This document shows, in pieces, positions 1-12,900 of a DNA stretch of 64,000 bases. A program made the translations under genes and the position numbers. Below the pieces are notes generated by a model. It did no database searches, was not told the DNA's origin, and saw only the letters and a list, made by a program, of their open reading frames with translations. Source of the DNA: Blastobasis lacticolella (lineage: Eukaryota > Arthropoda > Insecta > Lepidoptera > Blastobasidae); the NCBI GenBank assembly GCA_905147135.1, contig LR990043.1, positions 4,685,057 to 4,749,056 on the forward strand, in the 5' to 3' direction. How positions within the stretch are numbered: position 1 is the stretch's first letter; the number at the start of each line of letters is the position of its first letter.

Positions 1-1625
1 ATTTCCGCCTAGCCCGTGGTACAAATGCTTGTAGCTTCCCGCAAGCAGTAGTAGCGGCTGGTGTACAGTAATTTTTACGACGCTTTGCTATCGGAAAACG
101 GCTATTTAGCGGGCGGTTTAGCGGTCTCCAATTAGTATCACCATGATCGCACAACCGTTGTCAATTAGGACAGCGCCTTAGCCCTGGAACATTAGTTCCT
201 AAAGAGAAATGATAGTACTCATCGAGATTTACATTTCGGGTGACAGCCGTCAAACTTGTTATATTCGAAATCTATTGATATGTACGAGTCATGGACTTAC
301 TACCCAAAGGGACTGCGCACTGCTTTGACTAAAACCGGGCAGAGCGAGAGTCACCATCGACAGTCCTGTGTCCCTTTCTAGTGTTGCCACCATTGTTGAT
401 GCAAATTCCGAATTACTTTTATTACTTAGCGCGGACACTGACCTACCGATCAGGGTCAGGCAGAGTCGGACCGGGTGCAATCTGAAGGTCATATTTTCAC
501 CAGGGTCCAGCCAAAGGTTTCCCTGCTACTCGGAAAATATTGGTCCTAGAACACTAGTTCCTAGAGTGAAATGATAGCACTCCTCGAGATTTACTATGAC
601 ATCTGTCAAAGTTAAAGATTTTATAACTCGGAACCCATTGGTCCTAAAACACTAGTTTCTAGAGAGAAATTATAGAACTTAAAACTGCAATAACTCCTAA
701 ACTATTGGTGCTAGAACACTAGTTCCTAAAGAAAAATGATAGTGCTCGTCGAGATCTACATTTCGGATGACAGCTGTCAAACTTAAAACTATAATAACTC
801 GGAAACAATTGGTCCTAGAACACTAGTTCCTAAAGAGAAATGATAGTGCTCGTCGAGATCTACATTTCGGATGGCAGTTGTCAAACTTAGAACTGTTGTA
901 ACTCGGAAACGATTGGTCTTACAACACTAGTTCCTAGAGTAATATAATAGTACTCATCGAGATCTACATTTTGGATGACAGTTTTAAGTTTGACAGCTGT
1001 CATACAAAATGTAGATCTCATCAAGTACTATCATTTCTCTCTAAAAACTAGTGTTTTAGGACCAATGAGTTCCGAGTTATAAATGATTTAACTTTGACAG
1101 CTGTCATACAAAATGTAGATCTCGACGAGTATTATCATATCTCTTTTGAAATTGGTGTTCTAGAACCAATGGGTTCCGAATTATAACACATTTAAGTTTG
1201 ACAGCTGTCACCCGAAATGTAGTTATCGACGAGTACTATCACTTCTCTTTAGGAACTAGTGTTGTGGGATAAATCGTTACCGAACTCTTTTTTCTGTTTT
1301 GTGGAACAAAAAGTCGTAGGTTGATAATTATGTTGACTCGACGTTTGTCGGAGAAACGTTCAGTAGATCAAAAAGTATTTTGACAACTACTTTTCGGATT
1401 GTACGGATTACCCCATAATAATACCAAATTCACGGTAAATATATTTCTCCAGTAATGGCAACACCAAACATGACACTTGTCAATTTAGAATGACGGTGAT
1501 TATGCCAATAACATTGTGTTTACACTGTTAGAAAGGGACAAAGGACTATCGATGGTGACTCTCGCTCTGCCCGGTTTTAGTCAAAGCAGTGCGCAGTCCC
1601 TTTGGGTAGTAAGTCCATGGTACGA
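1..1625. repeat. Fold-back element made of ~104-bp repeats in direct then inverted orientation
   Basis: About six direct copies of a roughly 104-bp unit lie between 186 and 975. Each carries ACTAGTTCCTAAAGAGAAAT, then GAGATCTACATTTCGG, then GACAGCTGTC. Around 980 the orientation flips, and three inverted copies follow (about 984-1062, 1090-1168, 1196-1270). A longer outer pair of arms, 290-381 and 1529-1620, is also an inverted repeat with only a few differences. The whole block could therefore fold on itself around position 980. No coding frame is seen. The left limit may lie outside the window. This is most like a fold-back or large MITE-type DNA element, or a satellite that has undergone inversion. 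Confidence 0.8.
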
Positions 1626-2069
1626 GTACTATCAGCGGGGCTATTGGCTAACTCAGTTGACAACTGTATTTGACACTAGATAATTCTACACCACGTCATC
1701 TACGTTGAAAACTGGCAATAGCGTCTACCAAATTAGAGTAGTGTCAGATTTTTTTATGTCAAATTCAGTTGTCCACTGAGATAGCCGATAGGCCCTCAGT
1801 TCTGTTCTATTCAGTTCACTTTTTCTGGTAGAATCATAATAAATAAAACACATTGGAACTTTTGTAGTTATTTATTGAATCAATTCTTCATTCCTTCTCG
1901 ACTCGAAGCGAGCAGTTCAAAAACAGATGTTGGCAGTTGTTGTTGACAAAAATTACATTTTGTTCAAGTTGTGGCCACTATTTGCGCCAGATAGGTATAC
2001 GTATGTACGTAAACTCCTTATTGTATAAAATATAAGTACAGGAATGACAAAAGTATAACTTTACAAAGC
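1626..2069. other. Non-coding, AT-rich, nothing recognised
   Basis: No gene, splice-flanked exon or clear repeat boundary was seen in this stretch. Confidence 0.4.
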
Positions 2070-2914
2070 AAAGGCGGACTTATTTATTTATTAAATACTT
2101 TATGCACAAAATAGTACAAAGGTGGACTTAAAGCTTTGTAGCTTTATCTACCAGTCTACCCCGAAAAACTGGTAATAAAAATTGCAGGCGGTGCATAACA
2201 ATTTACAACAACATTACACTTACATACAAATACTTAACTACAAATATAATTCTACTCACTAGTATTCACATACCGAAACTCAAAATATTTTATAAAATAC
2301 TTGTTATCGTGTCAATGATAATTAGGTTAAAGTATGTATGTATGTATGTATATTAATATTTATTTTATTATTATTATTACTTAAATTTTTCCAGTCCAAA
2401 ACCGAGCGACGCGGATGGCATTGTCCGAGGCCTTAAATAAGTCTTCAAGTGAGCATGAGTTGGGGCAGGCCGGGCAGACGAGCAATTGCGCCATGGTCTG
2501 CGGCGAGGCCCGACACTCACAGGCGCTTTCCGTGGAGGCGATGTACTCCCATCTGCTCAAGTTGTCTTTTGATCTGCCGACCTGGGCAGGTAACCTGTTC
2601 AGCGTCCTCCAAATCGGCTACGGCAGTTCATTGCCAGGTGGCAGTTTCTCCTCAGGTGGGACAAATGATTGAGGAGCAAATTCCTTTCGCCACAGACTTT
2701 CACTGGCTTTCTGGGCATCGTCGGTAGTCTTCGCAGTGGCGAGGAAACTTTTGCGGCTCTTGAACCGTTGAGGAGCTGGGATAGAGTTGTGGAGGGGGTG
2801 TCTCTCATCAGTTTCCTGCTTGTGCTTCTCCACAGCGCTCGCCACTTCCCTACGCACTACACTACAAATCCAACAACAACAAGATAGCAGAATGCACTTG
2901 AATACCAATTTCAA
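2070..2914 (-). pseudogene. LINE remnant: 3' tail plus reverse-transcriptase C-terminal region
   Basis: Read on the minus strand, 2914-2381 gives the C-terminal zone typical of non-LTR ORF2 proteins. It contains a stretch with FKSRKSFLATAK, then LPPGNELP, then WRTLNRLPAQVGR, a Cys-containing segment ending in QTMAQLLVCPAC, and a terminal VARFWTGKI before a TAA at 2381-2383. An in-frame TAG at 2618-2620 breaks it, so it is dead. The 2070-2160 stretch (CTTTGTACTATTTTGTGCA-like, then AAATAAATAA on the minus strand) resembles the LINE 3' tail seen again at 18650-18705. The exact clade is uncertain. Confidence 0.55.
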
Positions 2915-2984
2915 TCAAGTGCCTACCTACTAAGATCACTCACAAAAGTAACAGGTGAAAAAATAAATAAGTTAAAATCGGGTA

Positions 2985-3212
2985 TTACAAAGAATTTAGA
3001 AAATGCTCTCGAACTGCTTTTTTGAAGGAAAGTTTGTTGGAGCTTCGTCTTATATCGACCGGAAGATCATTCCACAGCCTTGCCGGCAGCAAGAAAGAAA
3101 AAGAGTTGGCGAGAAAACCAGTGCGGTGAAGTGTCTCTCCCACAATGGGATTTCTTCCAGCCAACCTTTGAACCTCTGAAAAGAGATCTAGATCTAAGAG
3201 TGGTGGAGGCAA
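2985..3212 (-). pseudogene. LINE ORF2 C-terminus fragment (CR1/L2/Jockey type)
   Basis: This 75-codon frame contains NSFSFLLPARLWNDLP followed by DIRRSS and SFKKAVREHFL. That is the 'R..WN.LP..IR...S..FK..V..HL' ending shared by CR1/L2/Jockey-type reverse transcriptases. It is a 5'-truncated remnant lying just downstream of the pseudo-cathepsin stop codon. It is not a host gene. Confidence 0.7.
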
Positions 3213-3720
3213 TATTGAGCCCTTATAATTAAATTATATTTATTTCTACAGGTATTATTTACCCCAAACAGCAGAAAATCAATTATGTTTAATTAAGAAT
3301 ATGGTAGTCTATCCAGAACACCACCATACCATGTGAAATGTGTTCAATGCGAGGTTGAATGAAATAATAGTTAAAAATAAGAGTTCGCACATCAGACTAA
3401 CAGAGTTTGCCTTTATTTCTACCCAACTACAAAAAAAAAGTCCCGTTATGATTTTGACCGGTAGGTGTATATGTTCATCTGTTTGCTCATAACTTCTAAA
3501 CCACTTGTCATTCATTTCTTGAGCGGAGACTTCCTTCGTAACGTTGTTTTATGTGGGACTGGGCTGAATGGAAATACCTTGTATCTACATTACTGGCACT
3601 GGAGACCTGAAGGATATACCAACATAGGTATCATTGGCCTAGCCCAGTGACCTACATTACATTTTTCACACCTTGATGATTAAAATATAAATAGGTAGGT
3701 GTGTACGTTGCTTCACTTCC

Positions 3721-3902
3721 TTAATAGTATTCCCAATCTTCGTAAAATTCTTGAAAGGCCTCGCGTGTGGTATGTATTTGCACTGTCGAAACGTACATTC
3801 CTATGCCGAAATGTCCAGCACCTCGGAAAGTTCGCATATAGCCCATTTCTCCCCAATCTTCTCCATATGAACACAGCAACTTCCAGTAAGGAATTGAACC
3901 CT
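3721..3902 (-). CDS. Pseudo-cathepsin exon 6 (terminal): site of the missing catalytic Asn
   Basis: The acceptor TGTATGTTTCCAG precedes 3902 and the stop TAA is 3721-3723. [20 protein letters not shown] aligns with the family 'YW.VKNSWG..WG..GY'. Asn175 is Cys (codon 3871-3873) and Trp177 is Tyr. GHFGIG replaces the usual 'xxCGI', so Cys200 is lost. The chain ends in an acidic tail ([11 protein letters not shown]) longer than the usual cathepsin end. A possible poly(A) signal on this strand lies near 3412-3417. Confidence 0.87.
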
Positions 3903-6900
3903 CTGGAAACATACAATTACTTTGTACGAGCTTACAATTAAACACATTGTCAACTGAGATCTATAGATCGGCCACACATACAACTGATACCCCACGGACC
4001 TGGGAGGTTGAAGATTCAGGGCTGAACGCGGAGTGGGGGCATATAAAAAACAAGCTCATTTTTTTATGGGATACGGTAGACAAACATGCATGCGGGTCAC
4101 CTGATGGAAAGTGGTCGCCTTTGGACATCAGCAACACCAGGAGCGCTAGCAATACATTTCCCAACTTTAAGGAGACCTCTAATATACCTCTTGAACGATC
4201 TCATGTCATAGTCCAAATTAAACACTGTGGCTGGGAGCTCATTCCACATCCGAATCGTACGAGCCAGAAATGTTCTTTCGAGTCTTAGCGTAGACAGCAC
4301 TAGAGGGTCTAGGCAATGGGGATGACCAGATCAAATAGTTCCTCAGAACACTCCCAATTGTTCAGCCGGTAGAACACAAACAGGGAGCCAAAGTTCCTTC
4401 AATTAGGGACTATTAGGGAGTTGTTCTAACTTGCTTGTCTGTATGGGATCATGGACAATTCGTACGGCGCATTGTGATCCGCAAAACGTTTATTGATGAC
4501 GGTTCTCCGAAAAACATATGAGCTACCTGCCACGCGCCCCCACATTCAGCCCCGAAACGTCACCCTCCCGCCTACTCCACCGCGGGCGATATACCAGTTG
4601 TGTAGTCTAGAAAAATGGCAAAGTCAATCAATCAATCAATATTTGTGGACAAATTCACACAGCGCCATCTAGCCCCAAACTAAGCAAAGCTTGTGCTATG
4701 GGTGCTAGATAACTGATCATATACTTAAATACTTTTAAATACATACTAATTAAACATAGAACACCCAGACCCGTAACAGAAATTAAAATTCATCATTTCA
4801 ATTTCTGCCCGGCCGGGAATCAAACCCGAAACCTCTTGCGTGGCAGACCGGCATTTTGACCACTGAACCACTCAGGTCGTCAACCTACCGACGAAATACA
4901 AAAAATCATTGCGTAAAATATTCAGTTCTTTCGCGTATCGCAAATCGCGACCGCCGACCAATCCGAGGTCAAAACGCATCGGTGGATGGCACTCAGAACG
5001 CATTCAGGGCGGCCTTGTCTAATATTGGGTCTTTACCGGACCTTACCAATGAAATTGGCGATTTTGTGCAGTTATGCATTTGGTTACATTTTAAATTCTA
5101 CATATTCAGAAATAGATAATATTATGATGCCAGTAAGTATCTAAAAGTGAATAAAAATGCTTAAGTTTTTATAGGGGTTTGAAAATACTCCTTTTCATTA
5201 GTCGTTACTTTTTCTTCTATTACGATATGTCATTTTAAGAAGGCGTCTTGCTTAATTTAGTCTCAATAATCAGACAATTATAGTTCGTAATAAACTTAAT
5301 AATCGTATTTGCCATTTCCAAGAAATTAAAAAATGTTATTTTATGAAAATTATAGTTTCCGTCATTTTCGCCATACAATACGCCAATTTCATGGGTAATG
5401 ACCTAATATTTATGAATTTATAAGGGCTGATGATGACGAACTCAGAGCAACACGGCCAAAGGATGCTCTAGTCTAAGATGACGTTGACTTGGGAAAATTA
5501 AATAAACTCACCAATCCCATAGCCAACTACAAGTACATTCTGCATTAGAGGCGCTGATTCATCTATAGGATCTTCAAGCAAGATACCTGACTTGTAGAAA
5601 AATAAATATCGAGGAGTGCGTATAGCTGAAAATGGTGAAAAGTTTACTATTTGAGATAATACCTACCTACTGTACTTATAATGAATAAGTTCTTTCTTGT
5701 ACATAAATTCTGATAAGTAAGTTAGAATAACAACGTAGAGTTAGATGCGAAAGCAAATGGCTAACGACTGAGGATGCTGAAGTGAGGTGGTGGAAGAAAA
5801 TTAGAAAAACGGTCCCTGTAAATATATTCTCGATAAGGCCCTATTCTCTCTCCATAAATAGGATTGTTGTGATATTGTACAAACCATTCCTTCATGGACC
5901 AATTTCTAGTGGATTAGCGATAATATGGCCAAGTGTAATACCGCATACCAATTTATTTTTGGATGCATGATTAATTAAACCAGCCGTTTTTCAGAATATC
6001 GATCCGATCGTTTTCTACTCTAGCGTTTTTCAGCAGGATTTGATGAATGTTGTTATGACTTCCTCGGTTGCTTGACGTTACGCTAATCATCATCTGAGTG
6101 TTTAATCCTGGCTTCTGTCAGGATCCGCTTTTCTACTCTTTCTCTTCACTTCGCCCGACCATCAGCATCCTCTCGTCGTAAGTTGTTGGTTCTTTTTTGT
6201 GTTCCATGTCTCACGTGTCCCTCCCTGGTGCTCACGCGGCTCTTGACTGAAGGGCAGGCGAGTCACTTCAATCTTAAGTACGATAATACCTCTCAGGCCA
6301 AGTCAAGTCAAGTCGCGTAACATCGCACATACACCACAGCATTTTATTTTATTAGGCTGAAGGTCCCGGACATGCATCGTCAGCGCCGGCCAATCATATC
6401 TTATAGCCATGGAGCATAGGTAACACTGCAGTGAGCTCCTGCCCTTTGTCTCCGGCTGCAGTGATACGGGACTGGCTATCGGAGCGGATGTCTCTGGATT
6501 TACGGAGGGAGATCTGAGCTTCGTCTGTTCCATATATAGATGGTTTTAAGATTCATGCTGCAGCCATGTCCTCAGTTTTAGTGACATTCAGTTTTTAGAC
6601 ATCGTTTTCCAATACCTACTTTCATCATGTTAACCTTTGAATTAAGTTGCCTACAATGATGTTAGTACGGCATCCAAAGTGTGGGTGCAAATCTCTCGTA
6701 TTCCCGCAAAGGCGCCATTGCAGCATCGGCGCGTAATAAACTTTATAGTTTAAATATTATTTAACAAAATATTAATGTAAAATTACAAGTACTTAGACAC
6801 GCTTCGAGACAAATTTGGATCTTAGAGCCCACCAGAATACCGCTATGAATCCTTAAATAGGATAGACTTACCTGTGACTACAGGTCCCAAATTTGATACC

Positions 6901-9900
6901 ATATCCGTAAGTATAACTTCTCGCTCCTCCGGAGGATCCCTTTCTAAATTATAAACCAGTATCGCACGATAGTGTATTGGTTCATAAAAGGTTATGTTAA
7001 ACGATCTTGTGCTACACTCGTATTTTCGTCCACGGTAGATATACTTATATCTATTAAACTTTTCAAAAGCTTGCCCGTGGTGTTGTGCCTTCCAATAACT
7101 CATTTCACTGGAAAATACATTATTATGTAGTACTTTATTTTTGAATAACGAGGGGGACAAAAGATCGACATCCATTTATGGTAGACGTCCCACCATCTCG
7201 TACAAAGCGTTTTGCATCCACTTTTCTTATGCGCACTGCAAAGGACTGGAACTCTCTGCCTGAGTCATTGTTCCCAGATAAGTATAACCTTGGGTCTTCA
7301 AATCAAGAGTGAATAGGTATCTTCTAGGCATGCATGCTACATCTTCGACCTCATCGTCGCTTTCCATCAGGTGAGTTGAGGTCAAATGCAAGTCTTTTGT
7401 CAAAAAAGAAAAAAAAACAACAAGCTTTTGCCCGCGACTTTGATTGTGTGGACTACTTAAACGGTTTCCCGTTCATTTTATATGCAATACCTATTCAACT
7501 CGTTCCCGTTCTAAGCCTTTAAAATATCAATAGGTACACAACAATAATGGGGCGTCGATGTGGGTTACCGTTACAAGTATACAAAATTATAAAGCTAATT
7601 AGAAACAAACCTCGAAACAAGCCCTGGATTGATGACAGTGTTATGAGACTAGTCAAAGAGAAAAAAGTTTGTTGGGACAAGTACCGAACATCTAGAAGTG
7701 AGGAACAATACTCAAAATATAGAGCGATTAATAACGAATGTGTTGCACTGACAAGGAAACGTCGCAGCATGTATGAGAAAAAACTACTGGACTTTGGGAA
7801 TAAAGCCTTTTACTCTCACATAAGGCAGTCGATCACATCCAAAGTAGGTATTCCCCCAGCGATAAAAAATCAGAATGGTGACCTAGTTACCAACCCTATT
7901 GATATTGCCAATTGTTTTGCGGAGGAGTTTCAAAAAGCATACTCTAGGGAGTCAGTACTACAGCCTCATGCGGATCTGCTTAAAGGGGTGCGAGTAGAGA
8001 ATAGCCTAAGTGAAATAAATTTCACTGTAGCTGACGTGGAAAAAGCCATATCTGTAATGAATCCGACATCAGCCCCTGGGCCGGATCAAATTCCAAGCTG
8101 TATTCTTAAAAACTGTATTAAGACTCTGTCACCGGTATTTTCAGTGCTGATGAATGAATCGTTCCGCAGTGGCTGTGTACCTCAAGACTGGAAGCACGCT
8201 ATTGTTACGCCAATTTATAAAAAGGGGGACAAAACTCGGTTAGAAAACTTTAGGCCAGTCAGCCTTACAAGTAATCCGGTGAAAGTTATGGAGAGAATAA
8301 TCAGTGAACGGTTGTCATTATTCCTCAGTCAAGAGTGCATATTATCCACCAAACAACATGGTTTTGTCAAGAAAAGGTCAACTGTTACTAATCTGCTGTC
8401 CTGTGTACGTTGGTGGTCAACAGAAATAGATAATAGGAATCCAGTAGATGTCATATACCTGGACTTCCAGCGCGCCTTCGACAGGGTGCCTCACCAGCGG
8501 CTGTTGATGAAACTAGATCACTTCGGAATAAGAGGCCCCTTGCTCGCTTGGATTAAAAACTTCCTCAAAGATAGAACGTTCCAAGTACGAATTGGTAGCT
8601 CCCTATCCCAGCGAAGGCAGGTATTAAGTGGAGTACCGCAGGGTTCAGTACTCTCAGCTCATCTATTCGGCATCTATATAACGGATCTGATTGAATGCAT
8701 TGAATCACAATCTGAATTCTTTGCCGATGATGGCAAGTTCTTTGGTAACCCACTCGTCAGCTCTGGGCAGCTACAGCATGACCTCGATCGCATTCAACAT
8801 TGGACAAAGGATTGGATCATCAACCTTAATCATTCGAAGTGCAGTGTTCTACACTTGGGTGCAAATAACCCTGGTATGGGGTATTATATAGAGGGGACTA
8901 CAGTGCAACCAGTTACATCCCAGAAGGACTTGGGTGTCACAGTGACACATAATCTGAAATGGGAGGATCACATATCCAGCATAGTGAAGAAGGCCAACTC
9001 ATTTGTTTACATGATAAGAAGATCATTCCAAACAATTACAATAGATATGTTCCTCAAAATATACAAGACCTACATAAGACCGCTTCTGGAATATGGATTC
9101 TTGGTGTGGAGCCCGTACTTTCGAAAGGACATCAATCTTCTAGAAAGTGTTCAAAGAAGAGCTACTAAAATACCGACTGGACTACGTCGCAAATCCTATG
9201 AAGAAAGACTTCGCATACTACGCCTCACTACTCTGGAAGAGAGACGGGAGCGCGGTGATCTCATTGAAACATATAAGATTTTATCATACCAGTACAATCT
9301 CCCTCACATTCATGAAATGTTTATTACAAAAAAGGGCTGCAAGTCGCACAGAGGTCACGAAATGCAATTAGAACGCGCACCATCCAACACCAATACTGCA
9401 CATCACTTCTTCTCTAACAGAGTGGTATCAAACTGGAACAAATTACCACAAAATGTTGTGACAGCTGTGTCAGTGAATTCCTTCAAGAACAGACTGGACG
9501 AGTGGTTGAAGTCAAACAAACTGTCTCTACTTGATTTAAAATAACTTTCAACACTGTGTGATATAGACACATCAGCAACAATGCTGCTCGTCTATAACCT
9601 AATAAATAAATAAATTTCACCCCCTATTCCGCCTATTCAGGGGGTTAATTTCCAGAAATCCCTACTTAGTGCTCACTTACAATACAGCACATTAGAAACC
9701 TCCATGCAAAATTTCAAGCTCCTTTATCCCGCAGATTCCTCTGTACGTAATTAGAAGATAGTCAATATTTCAAAAATCAAAACCCTGTTACACGTCCTAT
9801 AAAAATCTTGAATTACATATTTAATTATTTCAATGAGGAGTTTTCCATTAGGTATTCATAGTTGGTTTCAAAAAACATCAATAGATGGCGCTCCTACAAT

Positions 9901-12900
9901 TTTGATAATCATTTTTAATCTCTATGATGGTGGCAGTGATTTAATGCAGCCAACTAATACTAAACTTATAATTTTTTTTTATGTTATCCGGCAGACAAAC
10001 AGGCATGCGGACCACCTGATGGAAAGTGGTCACCGCCGCCCATGGACATCAGAAATACCAGGGGAGTCACCAATGCGTTGCCCGGCTCTGAAGAGACCTC
10101 TAATATACCTCTTGAACGATCCCATGTCATAGTCCAAAGGAAACACTGTGGCTGGGAGCTCATTCCACATCCGAATCGTACGAGCGAGAAACGTTCTTTC
10201 AAACCTTCGCGTGGTGACCAACAGAGGGTCTATGTAGTGGGGAGGAGCACCCAGCCCACGGCGGGTGGTGCGATGGCGGAATTGTGCTGTGGGCACCAGA
10301 TCAAAAAGTTCCTCGGAACACTCCCCATTGTACAGCCGATAGAACACACACAGGGAGCCAAAGTCCCTTCAGTTAGCCAGTGGTTCTAACATGCTTGTTT
10401 GTATGGGATCGTCGACAATTCGTACGGCGCGTCTCTGTACGGAGTCCAGAGGATTAAGCAGGTCGGCAGTTTCGCCGGCCCAAATATGTGAACAATACTC
10501 CATATGAGGCCGCACCTGTGCCTTATACAGCAGTAGGCGCTGCCCCGGGGTGAAGTATCGCTTGGACCGGTTAAGCACTCCAAGCTTTTTAGAAGCCAGT
10601 TTGGCCTTACCTCCTAGGTGACTCCGGAATCGCACGCTATCCGATATGTCGACACCAAGGATCCCGATACTTTTTGAGATTTAAAGGGGTGTTCCTTGGA
10701 ACTGTGGAACCATGACAAACGGATCCTTTCTGGCGGAAAATGCGCAGACCTGTGTCTTTGAGGGGTTGAATTCCACTAGGTTTAGTCTGCCCCAGTGAGC
10801 AACTTGCTCCAAGGAGTGTTCAATCTCTGACACAAGTCTTATTCGGCTTTCCGACACCACGGAACGAGGGATATTCGCACGGCCAGTATAACGAGCATCT
10901 CCAGTACTGTCATATGCATAGCAATGAATACTGGGAATATTCAGCATATCATTGATATGCAGAAGAAACAGCGTGGGAGATAGCACTGAACCTTGGGGTA
11001 CTCCAACATTAATAGTGGGAATCGGAGCAGCATCCATCGACAACGACTTGGATGCTCCGTCCAAACAGAAAACTGGAGACCCAATTGCAGAGCCCCTCGG
11101 GGATACCGTACTTCGGGAGTTTTGTTAGTAGTGCCCTGTGTCAGACCCGATCAAATGCCTTGGCTATATCAAGACTGACGGCCAGAGCCTTACCCTTGCT
11201 CTCGACGGCCTCAGCCCACCGGTGTGTTAGGTACACAAGAAGGTCACCAGCTGAGCGACTATGACGGAAGCCATATTCATGGTCACTGATCAGCTGGTGA
11301 TCCTCGAGGTATCCAAGGAGCTGGATATTGATTACCCGCTCCATCACTTTAGAGAGCAAGGAGGTTACCGCTATAGGCCTGTAATTTGATGGGTCTGAAT
11401 TGTCACCTTTCTTGGGTATCGGATGCACATGGGCTAGCTTCCAGGCTAGCCCATGGCACCATTCCAGAGGTGTAGGAAAGCTTGAATAGGCGCATTAACA
11501 CGGGAGACAACTCGGGAGCACACTTTTTGAGAACGATAGCCGGAATGCCATCAGATCCACTGGACTTCCGGATGTCTAGGGAGAGCAGCACAGCAGCTTT
11601 GAAGAGAGACCAAAAAGCACGGCTCCCAGAGGGGTAGCTGATTAGTTTGTCCCCAATTCCACCGATGAATTAAAATTTTGCTCTGGCCATTACCCTCTTT
11701 GTAGACCTCGATACAGCATTGTACTTTTTCCTCAAAATATGGGTGTTAGGGTCCTTTTGGGCCCGAGCCATTGTCCAGGCACAAAAAGCATCCTGCTTGA
11801 GGCGAGTTGCCTCAGCACTAGGCCTGTCGTACCAGGGCTGACTCTTGCCGCCGAGACGGACTACAGAGGACGGAATAAAACACTCCATTCCTTGCAGTAT
11901 GACATCAGCTACAGCGGCAGCACAGATGTTGGTGTCGTTTGAGGAAAAGCAAAGCCGTATCCACGGGTACGACGCAAAGAATTCTCGCAATCCATCCCAG
12001 CCTGCTGAACCATAATGCCATACCTTGCGTAACCCACTTGTGCGAGCCCGTTCGGGTATAGCAAGAGGCGCCTCGGAACGGACCAGGCAGTGGTCTGATG
12101 TCTCAAGAGGGGCATCGAAGGACACCTGATAACCATCTGGGTGGGTGGTGAGCAGAAGGTCTAATAAAGAGGGATCACGGCCCACAACATCCGGTAAGTT
12201 CTCGGTAGGGTTCTGACACCAGTTGCGTGAGACCATGGGCCAGAGAAAATTCATGGGCAGACCTCCCGGTCGGGTTAGTAGAACGGCTTGACCCTAGCCA
12301 CTCAGTGTGGTGACCGTTAAAGTCTCCTAGGACTACCAACACGGCGGAAGGATACCGCTCAAGGACTTTGTCGGTAGCGCATTGTATGTGCTCGAAAAAC
12401 GCCGCTCACCTACGCCGTAACGGTTGTTGTATAGGCATGCGTAGACACGGGATAAGCCCCCCTGTTCTTCGCACACCCATACCACAGATTCGTCACTTAG
12501 TTCTATGGCATTAAGACGTCAACAGCAGATATCACCTCTGACGAATAGGCACACACCAGCGTGAGGTAAAAACCTGTGTTCCAACTTGTATCCAGGATAG
12601 TGGAGATACGAAGTGTCAGCCGGAGGTGATATCTTTGTTTCCGTCAGGAAAAGTAAGGCGGGTTTCGCCGTCTCTAGGTGGTGATGTACGGCGTTCAGAT
12701 TTGAGTGTAGACCCGTGATGTTACAAAAGTCCACTCGAAGTGTGGAAAGGGGTACGTACCGCTGAGAGAACCTTACTTTTATTTTTTCTTGCCATTTGTG
12801 GTAATATTAAAGGTGGGGATGTAAAGGAGTGCTAAAAACATCGGTATCCAGTAGGGCAAGGACGTTTTGCTACTGAACGCTGCAGAGGGATGGGTTATGT

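Noticed and set aside
5270..5410. Minus-strand [13 protein letters not shown], resembling the cathepsin His motif
   Set aside because: The real equivalent (QNVLVVGYG, 5512-5625) fits splice sites and phase; this one has no splice context and lacks the following Trp-rich motif.
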